DNA of 36,641 nt from Clostridia bacterium (GTDB lineage: Bacteria > Bacillota > Clostridia > Oscillospirales > Acutalibacteraceae), in the NCBI GenBank assembly GCA_017548045.1, contig JAFYNR010000015.1, forward strand, positions 1 to 36,641, read 5' to 3'. The notes beneath the pieces were generated by a model. It worked only from the letters and a program-made list of their open reading frames with translations, searched no databases and was not told the DNA's origin. The position numbers were made by a program, and so were the translations under genes. This document shows, piece by piece, positions 9,920 to 20,000 of the stretch. Numbering within the stretch: the first letter of the stretch is position 1; the number at the start of each line of letters is the position of its first letter.

Positions 9920-9952
9920 AAAAAGCCGTCGGCATCAGCCGACGGCTTTTTT
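9919..9952. terminator. Bidirectional terminator between the nahK operon and sigA
   Basis: A perfect stem GCCGTCGG/CCGACGGC (9925-9932, 9939-9946) with loop CATCAG is flanked by an A-run and a T-run of six or more bases, so it can end transcripts from both sides. The two convergent genes end at 9919 and 9959. Confidence 0.93.
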
Positions 9953-9958
9953 GCTTTA

Positions 9959-11044
9959 TCAATCAATAAAATCTCTCAGTTTCTTGCTTCTGCTGGGGTG
10001 ACGGAGCTTGCGCAGAGCCTTTGCTTCAATCTGGCGGATACGCTCACGGGTAACGCCGAATTCACTGCCTACCTCCTCAAGAGTGTGAGGATGTCCGTCC
10101 TCAAGACCGAAGCGGAGTGCAAGAACCTTTGCCTCTCTGGGTGTGAGGGTTTTAAGAACATCGTTAAGCTGTTCTTTAAGAAGAAGCATTGATGCGGCAT
10201 CTGCAGGTGCGGGAGCATCGTCATCGGGAATGAAGTCACCGAGATGGCTGTCCTCTTCTTCACCGATAGGTGTTTCAAGTGAAACGGGCTCCTGTGCAAC
10301 TCTGAGAATTTCTCTTACCTTATCAACGGGCATACCGAGCTCAGCGGCAATCTCCTCTGCGGAAGGATCTCTGCCGTTTTTATGAAGAAGCTGACTGTTT
10401 GTCTTTTTAACCTTATTGATGGTTTCAACCATATGAACGGGAATACGGATAGTTCTTGCCTGGTCGGCAATGGCTCTTGTAATAGCCTGTCTTATCCACC
10501 AGGTTGCATAGGTTGAAAATTTGAAGCCCTTTGTATAGTCGAACTTATCAACCGCTTTGATAAGGCCAAGGTTGCCTTCCTGAATAAGATCAAGGAACTG
10601 CATTCCTCTGCCCACGTATCTCTTTGCGATGCTTACAACAAGACGGAGGTTTGCTTCTGCAAGACGCTTCTTTGCCTTCTGATCGTCATCTGCAATACGG
10701 ATTGCAAGCTCAATTTCCTCCTCGGGGGTAAGCAGAGGCACTCTACCGATTTCTTTGAGGTAAACCTTAACGGGGTCATCCACTGCCATTGCCTTGTCGT
10801 CTCCGCCGCCGATATCAAGCGCCTTGGGAATATCAACGTCAAAGTTTTCCAGTGCGGCACTTGAAAGGTCATCAACAACCTCAATGTTGTTTGCCTCAAG
10901 TGTTTCATAAAGCTTGTCAAGATCTTCGATATCAAGGTCCATTTCAACAATAGCCGAATCGATTTCCTGAGTAGTAAGCTTGCCTGCCGCTTTACCCTTT
11001 TCAACCAGCGTTTTGAAAGGGGTCTTCTTTTCTGTTCCTTCCAT
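9959..11044 (-). CDS. sigA: Primary RNA polymerase sigma factor (SigA/RpoD)
   Basis: The housekeeping sigma factor directs RNA polymerase to TTGACA/TATAAT promoters, the type seen throughout this window. Domains in order: a region 1.1-like N-terminus (about residues 1-75), region 1.2 ([17 protein letters not shown]), region 2 with [30 protein letters not shown] and the -10-binding [14 protein letters not shown], region 3 ([13 protein letters not shown]), and region 4 with the -35-binding helix [20 protein letters not shown]. Start chosen at ATG 11044 with AGGAT about 10 bases upstream; a GTG at 11053 is too close to that site. Length is 361 residues, normal for Firmicutes. It lies 25 bases downstream of dnaG. 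Confidence 0.97.
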   Translation of the reverse strand: MEGTEKKTPFKTLVEKGKAAGKLTTQEIDSAIVEMDLDIEDLDKLYETLEANNIEVVDDLSSAALENFDVDIPKALDIGGGDDKAMAVDDPVKVYLKEIGRVPLLTPEEEIELAIRIADDDQKAKKRLAEANLRLVVSIAKRYVGRGMQFLDLIQEGNLGLIKAVDKFDYTKGFKFSTYATWWIRQAITRAIADQARTIRIPVHMVETINKVKKTNSQLLHKNGRDPSAEEIAAELGMPVDKVREILRVAQEPVSLETPIGEEEDSHLGDFIPDDDAPAPADAASMLLLKEQLNDVLKTLTPREAKVLALRFGLEDGHPHTLEEVGSEFGVTRERIRQIEAKALRKLRHPSRSKKLRDFID

Positions 11045-11069
11045 AAATCTCACATCCTAAAATATATTT

Positions 11070-12818
11070 TTATTTTTTCTTGAACAATTTGAGAAATTCT
11101 TCGTCGCTCATGGAAGATGTATCCTTCACGGGCGGCACCGAATTTTCTTTAAGAACCTTTATGCAGTCCTCACATTCCCTGAGAGTGTTGCTCAGGCTTG
11201 AGGACAAATGGAATATCCTTGTCACCGAATCCATTTCTTCGGGTGTGAAATCCGACGAAAAAATGCTGAGATCCGGCTCAATTCCGTTTTCAAGAGCCTT
11301 TGAAAGACACTCGAAAATTCTGCGGTTAAATCCCGTTACGTAATCTGACGAAGTTACCGATTCTTTCAGTTTATTGTAAAAATCGGGGTTACGCATAAAT
11401 GAAGCAATCAGAGTTTCCTCCGCCTTTGCCGCCCTCAGATTCGATGCTCTTTCGGGATTGTTTTTATCCTCAAAGCTTTTGGCAAGCATTGCCTCGGTTT
11501 CCTGCCGTTTTTTTGATTCCGCAATGCGCTTCAGCTTGCCCTCAGCCATTTTAATCTGTGCCTTGATGCTGTCTGCACTGACGCCAAGCTCATTGGAAAG
11601 ACGGGTAGAATAAATATCACGCTCAACCACGCTGCACGATGCCAGAATCTCTGCCGCTGACATAAGAAACTCCACCTTGCCGTCATCGGTTGAAAGATCG
11701 GTTTTTGCACGGACCTCAAGCAATTTGTATTCCGTTGTGCTTGCGGCGGATTTAAGCAGATCCGCAAATCTTTCTCTGCCGTGGGTGCGGATAATTTCGT
11801 CTGCATCCTTGCCGCCCGACATCTGAACGACCCTGAGCTTAAGCCCCGTTTTGTTGAGCACACTCAATGCTCTTGCGGTTGCCGTTCTGCCTGCGCCGTC
11901 GTTATCGTAGCAGATAATAACCTCATCCGCATAGCGTGAAAGCAGGTTTGCCTGCTCGTTTGTAAATGCCGTACCAAGGCAGGCAATGGCATTTGTAAAG
12001 CCTGCCTGATGAAGGGCTATAACATCCATATAACCCTCAACAAGAATCAGCTTGTTATCGTTGGCATTCTTTGCAAGATTAAGGCCGAAAACACCGTTGC
12101 TTTTCTTGTAAACAAGTGTATCCGATGTGTTTATGTATTTGGGCTTTGAATCATCCATAACTCTGCCGCCGAAGGCAATAACGTTGCCCCGAAGGTCGAT
12201 TATGGGAAACATAACCCTGTTTCTGAAATTATCGTAGTAATTGGCTCTGCCGTTTTTATCGGAGCGTCTTGCAAGGTTTGCATAAACAAGCTCCTGCTCG
12301 GTAAAGCCCTTTGCCTTAAGGTGATTTATAAGCTCACGCCAATCGTCGGGGGCATAGCCCAGACCGAAACGGCGGATTATATTTATATCGAGACCTCTTT
12401 TGAGGAAATAGTCAAGTGCCTTGCGGTTTTCGGGCTTCATCAGACATTCGTGATAAAACCTTGCCGCCTCTCTGTTGGCGTTGAGCAGGCGAAGCCTTTG
12501 CTTTGACAAGGTATCGTCGTAGCCGTCTTCGGGCATGGAAACTCCTGCCATCTGTGCCACAGCCTTGACCGCCTCAACGTAGTCAAGATTTTCCATACGG
12601 CGCACAAAAGAAATTACATCTCCCCCTGCACCGCATCCGAAACAATAAAAGGAGTTGCTTTCGGGATAAACGGTGAACGACGGGGTTTTTTCATTATGAA
12701 ACGGACAAAGACCCACAAGGGTTTTGCCTCTGCGTTTAAGACTTATGCTTGATGAAATTACGGATTCAATGTCAATCTTATCCTGCAATTCCTGAATAAA
12801 TCTTTCATTTATCCTCAT
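11070..12818 (-). CDS. dnaG: DNA primase
   Basis: DnaG makes RNA primers for Okazaki fragments. The N-terminal CHC2 zinc finger is intact, with Cys 38, His 41, Cys 59 and Cys 62. The TOPRIM catalytic core carries LVEGYMDV (Glu 261) and the acidic YDNDGAG motif about 50 residues later. The C-terminal part (from about residue 440) is the helicase-binding region and, as usual, is little conserved. Length is 582 residues, slightly short of the usual 600. A strong GGAAGGAGG precedes ATG 12818. The gene sits between the dGTPase-like gene (33 bases upstream) and sigA (25 bases downstream), the classical Firmicutes primase-sigma operon. Confidence 0.97.
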   Translation of the reverse strand: MRINERFIQELQDKIDIESVISSSISLKRRGKTLVGLCPFHNEKTPSFTVYPESNSFYCFGCGAGGDVISFVRRMENLDYVEAVKAVAQMAGVSMPEDGYDDTLSKQRLRLLNANREAARFYHECLMKPENRKALDYFLKRGLDINIIRRFGLGYAPDDWRELINHLKAKGFTEQELVYANLARRSDKNGRANYYDNFRNRVMFPIIDLRGNVIAFGGRVMDDSKPKYINTSDTLVYKKSNGVFGLNLAKNANDNKLILVEGYMDVIALHQAGFTNAIACLGTAFTNEQANLLSRYADEVIICYDNDGAGRTATARALSVLNKTGLKLRVVQMSGGKDADEIIRTHGRERFADLLKSAASTTEYKLLEVRAKTDLSTDDGKVEFLMSAAEILASCSVVERDIYSTRLSNELGVSADSIKAQIKMAEGKLKRIAESKKRQETEAMLAKSFEDKNNPERASNLRAAKAEETLIASFMRNPDFYNKLKESVTSSDYVTGFNRRIFECLSKALENGIEPDLSIFSSDFTPEEMDSVTRIFHLSSSLSNTLRECEDCIKVLKENSVPPVKDTSSMSDEEFLKLFKKK

Positions 12819-12851
12819 ATGCAGCCTCCTTCCCGAAAATTTTATCGAAAA

Positions 12852-13865
12852 TTAAAACCAATCGTCGGTTTTGCTCCACGCCTGAGGAATATAAAGCCCC
12901 TCAAAAACTCTGACAGCATATCTGTCCGTCATACCTGCAATGAAATCGCAGGCGGCTGTGCCTATGCCGTCTCTCTCTGCAATGCCTCTGAACTGAGGAG
13001 GAAGATTTTCCATTTTCTTTGCAAAATGATAGTAAAGCTGCTGAATCATATTGACAGCCTTTTTTTCTTCACTTTTGCAGGCAGGGTTTGTATAAACCTT
13101 TGCAAACATAAAAGTATGAAGCTCGTCAAAAGCCTCCTGAATTCCTTTTTCAAGAAGAATATCCTCTTGGCTGTTTTCAATACAGCTGAGTACAAGAGTA
13201 TTTATTCTGGCGCTTTTCGTGCTTCCAAGCTCGTGACGGATTGCAAGAGGAATATCCCCTTCGCCCATAATGCCCGCAACGATGGCATCGTCAATATCGT
13301 GATTGATATAAGCAATTCTGTCTGCAAGGCGTACTGTTCTGCCTTCAAGAGTCACCGCCTGCTCACCGTTGGTGTGGCGCTCTATTCCGTTACGCACCTC
13401 ATAAGTCAGATTAAGACCCTTGCCGTCTTTTTCAAGCACGTCAACAACGCGCATGCTCTGGGAATAATGCTTGAAGCCGCTGGGGCAAACGTCATTGAGT
13501 GCTCTCTCGCCTGCGTGCCCGAAGGGTGTATGACCCAGATCGTGACCGAGAGCAATAGCCTCTGTAAGGTCACAGTTAAGCATAAGGGCGGATGAGATTG
13601 TTCTGGCAATCTGAGACACCTCAAGCGTGTGTGTAAGACGGGTGCGGTAATGATCACCCTCGGGAGATAAGAAAACCTGAGTTTTATGCTTGAGTCTGCG
13701 GAAAGCACTGCAGTGAATAATTCTGTCCCTGTCACGCTGATAAGCCGTTCTTATGGGACATTCTTCCTCTTCACGCAGTCTGCCTTTACTGCTGTCTGCA
13801 AATGCGGCACGCTCAGACAAAACCTTGCGCTCGTTTTCGCAGGCTTTTTCTCTGATAGTATTCAT
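12852..13865 (-). CDS. dgt: dGTP triphosphohydrolase-like HD-domain protein
   Basis: This is a member of the dGTPase family, which hydrolyses dGTP or other dNTPs to the nucleoside and triphosphate and so tunes nucleotide pools. The metal-binding HD signature is present: His 79 in THTLEVSQ, His 108-Asp 109 in GHDLGHTPFGH, and the late Asp in ADRIAYINHD. Length (337 residues) matches the short Clostridia-type group. Start chosen at ATG 13865 because AAGGGG lies 8 bases upstream; GTG 13874 would sit on that site. It precedes dnaG in the same direction, a common arrangement in Clostridia. Substrate specificity cannot be told from sequence. Confidence 0.93.
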   Translation of the reverse strand: MNTIREKACENERKVLSERAAFADSSKGRLREEEECPIRTAYQRDRDRIIHCSAFRRLKHKTQVFLSPEGDHYRTRLTHTLEVSQIARTISSALMLNCDLTEAIALGHDLGHTPFGHAGERALNDVCPSGFKHYSQSMRVVDVLEKDGKGLNLTYEVRNGIERHTNGEQAVTLEGRTVRLADRIAYINHDIDDAIVAGIMGEGDIPLAIRHELGSTKSARINTLVLSCIENSQEDILLEKGIQEAFDELHTFMFAKVYTNPACKSEEKKAVNMIQQLYYHFAKKMENLPPQFRGIAERDGIGTAACDFIAGMTDRYAVRVFEGLYIPQAWSKTDDWF

Positions 13866-13938
13866 CCTTATCACCCCTTCAATAACTCAATACGATGTTT
13901 TTTGCGGTTTTCCCTTTGCTGTATTTATGAACAAACTG

Positions 13939-15348
13939 TTAATTTTTTCTTTTAAGAAGCCCGGTGAAAAAGTACACGGTTTTTGTAACCCTGTCAAAAG
14001 CGGAAGGATTCCAGTCCTCTTCAGGCGCGGAAGCAATCCCGATTTCATCAAGGATCTTCCTGTAGTTTCCCAATCTGCGCTGAAAATCCGCCGCATCCTT
14101 ATTTTCTCTGTTTGTCCAGCCCGTTTCCGCAACAGCGGTAACTCTGGGAAAAAACATATAACAGAGGTGATCGAAATTGTTGATATATTCTGTCCATATG
14201 GGCGCTTCAACACCTGCAACCCTGTTCCTATCCTTGATTTTTCTGTCAACGGGATTGTAGTTATACGTTTTGATAAGCGGTGTCATTGAATAAGGATAGT
14301 CACAGTAATAATGGAAGAAATCGGAATTAATCATAATTCCGCCTTCGTTTGCAAACCTCACGGAATGTTTTTTCTTATCCATCCACATCTGTGCGGTTAC
14401 GCTTCTGTCAACAACTCCGCTGCGAAGGCTTTCGTTCCACACAACAGCCTTTCTGCCTTTTGATTTGAGAAATTCAACAATCTGATTTGTAAACCAGCCC
14501 TGAAGCATTTCCTCATCCTTAAGTCCTTCTTTTTTTATGCGCTGCTGACAGTGCGGACACTCCTTCCAGCGGGCTTTGGGTGCTTCGTCACCGCCGATAT
14601 GAATATACTCCGACGGAAATATTTCAAGAATATCCGAAAGAATATCGAATACAACCTCAAAGGTTTCATCCTTGCCTGCACAGAGAATATCCTCATAAAT
14701 ACCCTGCGAGGTTTTCACCTCAACCGCCTCGCCCCTGCAGGAAAGCTGAGGATATGCGTGCAGTAATGCGGAAGTGTGGCCGGGCACATCAAATTCGGGG
14801 ATAACGGTAATATATCTCTCGGCGCAGTAAGCGACGACCTCCTTCATTTCTTCGGGAGTAAAATATCCGCCGTATTCACCCGATTCTTGAAGCCTTCCGA
14901 AATCGGAGCTTTTTCTCACCGAGCCTTTAAGGGTGGCTTCCGGTCTGCGCGCCGAATATATGCGGAAGCCCTGGTCATCGGTGAGATGCCAGTGCATAAC
15001 GTTCATTTTAACGCTCGCCGCCGCATCAACAATTTTTTTAATATCCTCAATGCTGAAAATGTGACGTACCGTATCAAGCATAAACCCTCTGTAAGGAAAT
15101 GCGGGCTTATCTTCAATTCTGACACAGGGACAGCATTCACCGAGCTGACGGAGAGTCTGTCTGCCGTAGAAAACCGCCTTGTCGGAGCCTCCGATAAGTT
15201 TTGCTCCGTCAGTATCAACCGTCAGAATATATTCTTCCTCGCCCAGCGAGCCGTCGATTGACACGGTGAGCTTTTCAGCGTTTACTTCTGTTTCTCCGCC
15301 AAGGAATTCCACCCTGTTGGGCATGGGAATTACGTTGATTCTTTTCAT
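13939..15348 (-). CDS. GH20 beta-N-acetylhexosaminidase
   Basis: This 469-residue enzyme removes terminal beta-linked GlcNAc or GalNAc. It has the GH20 layout: a small N-terminal GH20b-like domain (residues 1 to about 85), then a TIM barrel starting AFPYRGFMLDTVRHIFSIEDIKK and including MHWHLTDDQGFRI. The catalytic Asp-Glu pair of substrate-assisted catalysis is Asp 254-Glu 255 in HIGGDEAPKARW. Later motifs include VVWNESL, AQMW and GVEAPIWTEY. There is no signal peptide, so it should act in the cytoplasm on imported oligosaccharides. GAGGG precedes ATG 15348. It lies in line with the dgt-dnaG-sigA genes, 73 bases upstream of dgt. Together with NahK elsewhere in the window it fits amino-sugar salvage. 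Confidence 0.94.
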   Translation of the reverse strand: MKRINVIPMPNRVEFLGGETEVNAEKLTVSIDGSLGEEEYILTVDTDGAKLIGGSDKAVFYGRQTLRQLGECCPCVRIEDKPAFPYRGFMLDTVRHIFSIEDIKKIVDAAASVKMNVMHWHLTDDQGFRIYSARRPEATLKGSVRKSSDFGRLQESGEYGGYFTPEEMKEVVAYCAERYITVIPEFDVPGHTSALLHAYPQLSCRGEAVEVKTSQGIYEDILCAGKDETFEVVFDILSDILEIFPSEYIHIGGDEAPKARWKECPHCQQRIKKEGLKDEEMLQGWFTNQIVEFLKSKGRKAVVWNESLRSGVVDRSVTAQMWMDKKKHSVRFANEGGIMINSDFFHYYCDYPYSMTPLIKTYNYNPVDRKIKDRNRVAGVEAPIWTEYINNFDHLCYMFFPRVTAVAETGWTNRENKDAADFQRRLGNYRKILDEIGIASAPEEDWNPSAFDRVTKTVYFFTGLLKRKN

Positions 15349-15373
15349 TTTTATCCCTCATTAGTAACAACAT

Positions 15374-15402
15374 AACGGGTTACAGATGCTCTGCAACCCG
15401 TT
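15374..15402 (-). terminator. Hairpin after the CNNM/CBS gene (weak terminator)
   Basis: AACGGGTT/AACCCGTT (15374-15381, 15395-15402) plus an inner CAGA/TCTG pairing make a long stem with one mismatch. It starts six bases after the stop of the minus-strand gene at 15408, but the following sequence ATGTTGTTAC is a poor U-tract, so partial read-through into the GH20 gene is likely. Confidence 0.55.
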
Positions 15403-15407
15403 CGATA

Positions 15408-16814
15408 TCAATCTTCATCCTCGTCATCCGATTTTTCGGGTTCAGGGAGAATCTCTACCTTTATTTCATCTATACGTCGTTCATCTATTGAAAGCACGGT
15501 GAAGCGGAGATTCTTGTATTCTGCCACAATGGGTTCTTCACCCACTTCAGAGGGAAGATAGCCCAGAAGGCTGATAACAAAACCGCCCAGGGTGTCATAA
15601 TCGCCCTCGGGAATATCTGTTCCCACAAGCTCGTCAACCTCATCAATATCCGTTGTTCCTTCAATGGTGAACGTTGTTTCATTGATTTTTTTGATTTCTT
15701 CTTCCTCGTCGTCATATTCATCCTGAATATTACCGACGATTGATTCAAGAACATCTTCAAGAGTAACTATGCCCGCAGTGCCGCCGTATTCATCAACAAC
15801 GATTGCAAACTGAGTTCTGCTTTCGTTCATAGCCTTAAAAAGATCTCCGCAGCTCTGAGTTTCGGGCACATAAAGAGTTTTTCTCATAACCTTATCAATG
15901 GTAAGGTCAGAAGGAATCGAGTGGCCTACGTATTTAAGAAGATCCTTCGCATAGAGAACGCCCACAATGCTGTCGGGATCATCCTCATAAACGGGAATTC
16001 TCGAATAACCGTTTTCAATGGCAAGCTCTGCAACCTCTTCAAGTGAACGGGTAACTTCAATCGCAGTCATTTCCGTTCTGTGAGTCATAATGTCGCCTGC
16101 ATCAAGGTCATCAAACTCAAAGATGTTATCGATCATTTCCTTCTGCGAATCTTCGATAACGCCCTTTTCGCCGCCTACGTCAACCATAAGGCGGATTTCT
16201 TCTTCAGTAACTTCTTCTTCGTCTGCATTGGGATCAAAGCCTAAAAGACGGACTATTGCGTTTGTTGAAAGCGCAAGCACCTTCACAAAGGGCTTGGTTG
16301 CCGCCGCAACAAACAAAATAATTCCGACAACCTTGAAGGCTACCTTTTCGGGAATCTGCATGCCGATTCTCTTGGGTGCAAGTTCACCGAGAACAAGCGA
16401 AAAATAAGATGTGATAATTGTGATAAGCACAACCGACACACCGTTGATAACACTGTAACCGATTTGTGAAACGGGAGTTTTCATCAGCACATCCGTCAGC
16501 ATTGCGGCAAAATTCTGTGATGCCGAAGCCGAGGTCAGGAAGCCTGCAAGAGTAACTCCGATCTGAATTGTTGAAAGAAATCTGCTTGAATTTTCCGTAA
16601 GCTTAACGATTTGCTTTGCCTTTTTGTTGCCTTCTTCCGCAAGACGCTGCATTTTTGTATCGTTGAGAGAAATAATTGCAATCTCGCTCATTGCAAAAAA
16701 CGCATTGACAATAATAAGTACGAATAAAAGCAGAACTTTCAGCGCGATAGAAAGAGGGTCTGTCGTTACATCAGCCGCTGCAGCAAGCTGAATCACAGGT
16801 CCGGGGTCATCCAT
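15408..16814 (-). CDS. CNNM/CBS/CorC-HlyC-type membrane protein (hemolysin family)
   Basis: This 468-residue integral membrane protein has the three-part build of the so-called hemolysin C family, in which members act in divalent cation (Mg/Co) transport. The CNNM (DUF21) region covers residues 1 to about 190, with hydrophobic segments near 18-45, 80-100, 117-142 and 155-185. A CBS pair follows at about 215-335 (MTHRTEMTAIEV, YSRIPVYEDDPDSIVGVLYAKDLL, then FAIVVDEYGGTAGIVTLEDVLE). The CorC_HlyC domain is at about 350-440 (GDYDTLGGFVISLLGYLP). The tail is strongly acidic. AAAGGAG precedes ATG 16814. It has its own extended promoter. True function in this organism is inferred from the family only. 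Confidence 0.92.
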   Translation of the reverse strand: MDDPGPVIQLAAAADVTTDPLSIALKVLLLFVLIIVNAFFAMSEIAIISLNDTKMQRLAEEGNKKAKQIVKLTENSSRFLSTIQIGVTLAGFLTSASASQNFAAMLTDVLMKTPVSQIGYSVINGVSVVLITIITSYFSLVLGELAPKRIGMQIPEKVAFKVVGIILFVAAATKPFVKVLALSTNAIVRLLGFDPNADEEEVTEEEIRLMVDVGGEKGVIEDSQKEMIDNIFEFDDLDAGDIMTHRTEMTAIEVTRSLEEVAELAIENGYSRIPVYEDDPDSIVGVLYAKDLLKYVGHSIPSDLTIDKVMRKTLYVPETQSCGDLFKAMNESRTQFAIVVDEYGGTAGIVTLEDVLESIVGNIQDEYDDEEEEIKKINETTFTIEGTTDIDEVDELVGTDIPEGDYDTLGGFVISLLGYLPSEVGEEPIVAEYKNLRFTVLSIDERRIDEIKVEILPEPEKSDDEDED

Positions 16815-16852
16815 TCAGGATTAGCTCCTTTCAAAATATAAAATACACTACG

Positions 16853-16881
16853 ATGATATCACATAAAAGCATCAATGTCAA
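16853..16881 (-). promoter_or_regulatory. Candidate extended -10 SigA promoter of the CNNM/CBS gene
   Basis: On the minus strand TTGACA (16881-16876), a 17-base spacer and TATCAT (16858-16853) are preceded at the -10 by TGA, giving an extended -10. The leader to the start codon is about 39 bases. Confidence 0.8.
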
Positions 16882-16938
16882 CATTTCTGAGCCCGTGCTG
16901 TATTCTCTGCCAAAGACTGCGGAGAAAATAACGCTGTC

Positions 16939-17010
16939 AAAACCCCCGAAAACGGGGTTTTTTTGCCCAAAACAACCGAAATCGGTGAAAAACGGCAAGG
17001 TGTCCGTTTT
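16939..17010. other. Cluster of three hairpins between divergent promoters
   Basis: AAAACCCC/GGGGTTTT (16939-16946, 16954-16961) is followed on the plus strand by more T residues and looks like an intrinsic terminator. ACCGA/TCGGT (16975-16979, 16982-16986) is a small palindrome. AAAACGG/CCGTTTT (16989-16995, 17004-17010) is followed by a T-run on the minus strand. All lie upstream of both divergent promoters (16853-16881 minus, 17039-17067 plus), where no gene transcript should normally run. The rest of 16815-17098 holds nothing else. Confidence 0.6.
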
Positions 17011-17038
17011 AAGGTACAGCATATTTGATAATATTATG

Positions 17039-17067
17039 CTGACAAATCCATTTATCTGTGATATAAT
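17039..17067 (+). promoter_or_regulatory. Candidate extended -10 SigA promoter of addBA
   Basis: CTGACA (17039-17044), a 17-base spacer and a perfect TATAAT (17062-17067) with TGA just before it (extended -10). Transcription would start near 17074, 25 bases before addB. Confidence 0.8.
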
Positions 17068-17098
17068 GATAAACAGAAATTTTTCGGGAGATGTGGCA

Positions 17099-20000
17099 AT
17101 GCTCTATTTGATTCTTGCAACCGCAGGCGGCGGCAAAACAACTCACATAATGAATCTCATCGGTCAGTTTTCGGCAGGAGGGCACAAAAAGCTCAGCCTT
17201 ATCGTGCCTGAGCAGTTTTCTTTTACGAGCGAAAAAATTATGCTCGGTAAATTGGGTGCAAAGGCAATGGCGGATATTGACGTGCTCAGCTTCACAAGTC
17301 TGGGTGAAAAGCTTGTGGGCAGACCTGCGCTTCACGAGAGGAGAAGGCTCAGCGACAGCGCAAAAGCAGTGCTTATGAAAAATGCGCTTGAAAGCGTGAA
17401 GGATAAACTGACTCTTTACGGCAGGCACACAGCCCGCAGGTCGGTTATATCAGAATTCACTATGCTTTCATCAGAATTCAAGCAGAATTCACTTTCCACA
17501 GATTCCGTGCGCCTTGCACTTGCTCAGACGGAAAACAGCCTTCTGAAAATGAAGCTTTCCGATATAATCACCGTGCTTGACGCCTATGATGCGGCAGTTG
17601 AAGGCAGTTATTTCAACCCGGACGATTTACTGACGGAGCTTTGCGACGTTCTTCCCGATACGGATTATTTTAACGGCAGAATAGTTTTCATCGACGGCTT
17701 CAGAGGCTTTACCGCACAGGAATACAAGGTGCTTTCTCATATGATGAGGAAGGCAACGGCGGTTTACGTCACCCTCTGCACCGATAATCTTGAAAACTCC
17801 GATGACGAAACTGACCTTTTTGCGCATACCAAGCGCACGGCAAAAAAACTTATTGAAGCCGCAAAAAAAGATTCCGTTCCCGTAGCAAAGCCCCAATATC
17901 TTTCAATGAGAAGCAAATTCAACAACTTTCCTCCGCAGATTACCCGCTTCAATTCTCCCGAGCTTGCGGCACTTGAGAAAGAGCTTTTCTCCCCCACTCC
18001 GAATATTTATGAAGAAGAATGCCGCAACATAACACTCTGCAAGGCTCCCGATATTTACGCAGAGTGCGAATTCATTGCCTGCACGGCAAAAAAACTCATA
18101 AGAGAAAGGGGATACCGCTGCAGAGATATTGCAGTTATCGCCCGTGACAGTTCAGGCTATGAAGCCCCCCTGAGAGGAGCACTCAAAAAATGCGGAATTT
18201 CCGTTTTTGAGGACAGCCGACAGCCCGTTGACGTGTCGCCCGTAATCAATCTGCTCAGCAGTGCGGTAGATATAGCCGCCTCCGGCTTCGGCACGGAAAC
18301 CCTTATGAGATATTTGAAAACAGGGCTTGCAGGCTTTGATACGGAAGAAATTTCCGACGTGGAAAATTACGCTTATCTCTGGAATCTGAACGGCGGTGCC
18401 TGGCTTAACGAATGGACACAGAATCCCCGCGGCTTCGGCGAGAAAATCTCCGACGATGACAGAGCCGAGCTTGACCGCTTGAACAGCATAAGAAAAAGCA
18501 TCGTTACCCCTCTGTATAGCCTGCGTGAAAATCTTAAGGACACAACAGGCGGCAATGCCGCAAAGGAAATTTATCTGTTCCTTGAAAAAATCAATGCCGC
18601 CGAAAACATACGAAGCCTTGCAACAAATCTTGAGAGTCAGGGCGAAACAGGGCTCGCCCTTGAGCTTGACCGTATGTGGACGGTTGTTATTGACCTTCTT
18701 GACAGCCTTGAAGTCCTTACGGCAGACAAGCATACCGACGCAGGGGAAATCGCGGATACCCTCGAACTTATGCTCGGTGTTCAAACTGTGGGCAGTCTGC
18801 CTCAGGGACTTGACGAAATTACCATCGGTTCCGCAGACAGAATCCGCACCGCAATGCCGAAAATCGTTTTTATTGCAGGTGCCAACAACGGCGTATTCCC
18901 TGCACTCCCCTTCACAGGCTCAGCTCTTACGGATAAAGACCGCCGTAAAATGAGTGAGATGGGCATTGAGCTTTCAGATTTCGGAGAATATAAGCTTGCG
19001 GAAGAAAAACTGATTGCATACAACGCCTTCTGCTGTGCTTCGGATATGCTTTTTGTTTGCTGTCCCGAAAAAAATTCCAAGGGTGAACAACTTTCACCCT
19101 CTGAACTCTACACAAAAATCAGAAATCTGTTCCCATCCTGCGAAGAAATTTTCACGCAGGAGCTTGACGGGCTGTATTTTGTTGAGGGCAATGACCTTGC
19201 CTTCGAACAGCTTGCCGCAAACAAACTTTCCGAAAACACTCTTTACGCCTCCCTGAGCACATATTTCTCAGACAAGGACGAATACACCGGCAGACTTGCG
19301 GCGCTTGACCGTGTTTCGGGCAGCAGAGATTTCAGAATAAAAGATACCGCCGTTGCCCAAAAGCTTTTCGGTCAAGAAATGTTTATGTCCGCATCGAGGG
19401 TTGAAAGCTTCTATAAATGTCCGTTTTCATACTTTTGCCGCTACGGCATAAAGGCGATGCCCCGTAAAGTTGCCGAGCTTGACCCGATGCAGAGAGGCAC
19501 CGTTATTCACTACGCACTTGAAATGCTTCTCACAACCTACAAACGGGCTGAGCTTGAAAAAATGAGCAGGGCGGAATTATACGGGTTTTTTGATAAGCTG
19601 CTTACGGATTATATGAATTCGCATCTTGACGGCGCCAACAGAAGCGAAAGATTCATCTATCTTTTCAAAAAACTCATCAGCTCCGTATGTGACGTTGCCC
19701 AAAGGCTCATAAAAGAGCTTTCACAAAGCAAATTTACTCCCGTTGAGTTTGAACTCAAAATCAGTAACGACGGCGAAATCCCTGCCTATGAAGTGCCCTG
19801 TCAAAACGGCAAGGTGGTTATTTCCGGCTCGGTTGACCGTGTTGACGAAGCAATTATCAACGGCAAAAAATACGTGCGTGTTGTTGACTACAAATCATCG
19901 GGCAAGGATTTTGCACTGAGCGACGTTATTCAGGGTCTTAATATGCAGATGCTTATTTACCTTTTTGCACTCTGGAATAACGGCGGCGGTAAATTCGGTG

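Noticed and set aside
12819-13595. 258-codon open frame on the plus strand
   Set aside because: It is antisense to most of the dgt-like gene, which has full HD motifs; no recognisable protein sequence in the antisense frame.
15408-16814. Hemolysin/toxin
   Set aside because: The family name is historical; the CNNM-CBS-CorC layout points to a cation-transport role, with no toxin features.
16853-17098. Upstream extension of addB by 82 codons
   Set aside because: The frame is open, but this stretch contains the addBA promoter and hairpins, and GGGAG sits properly before ATG 17099.
18152-18784. 210-codon open frame on the minus strand within addB
   Set aside because: Antisense shadow of a clearly conserved gene, low-quality protein sequence without motifs or ribosome binding site.
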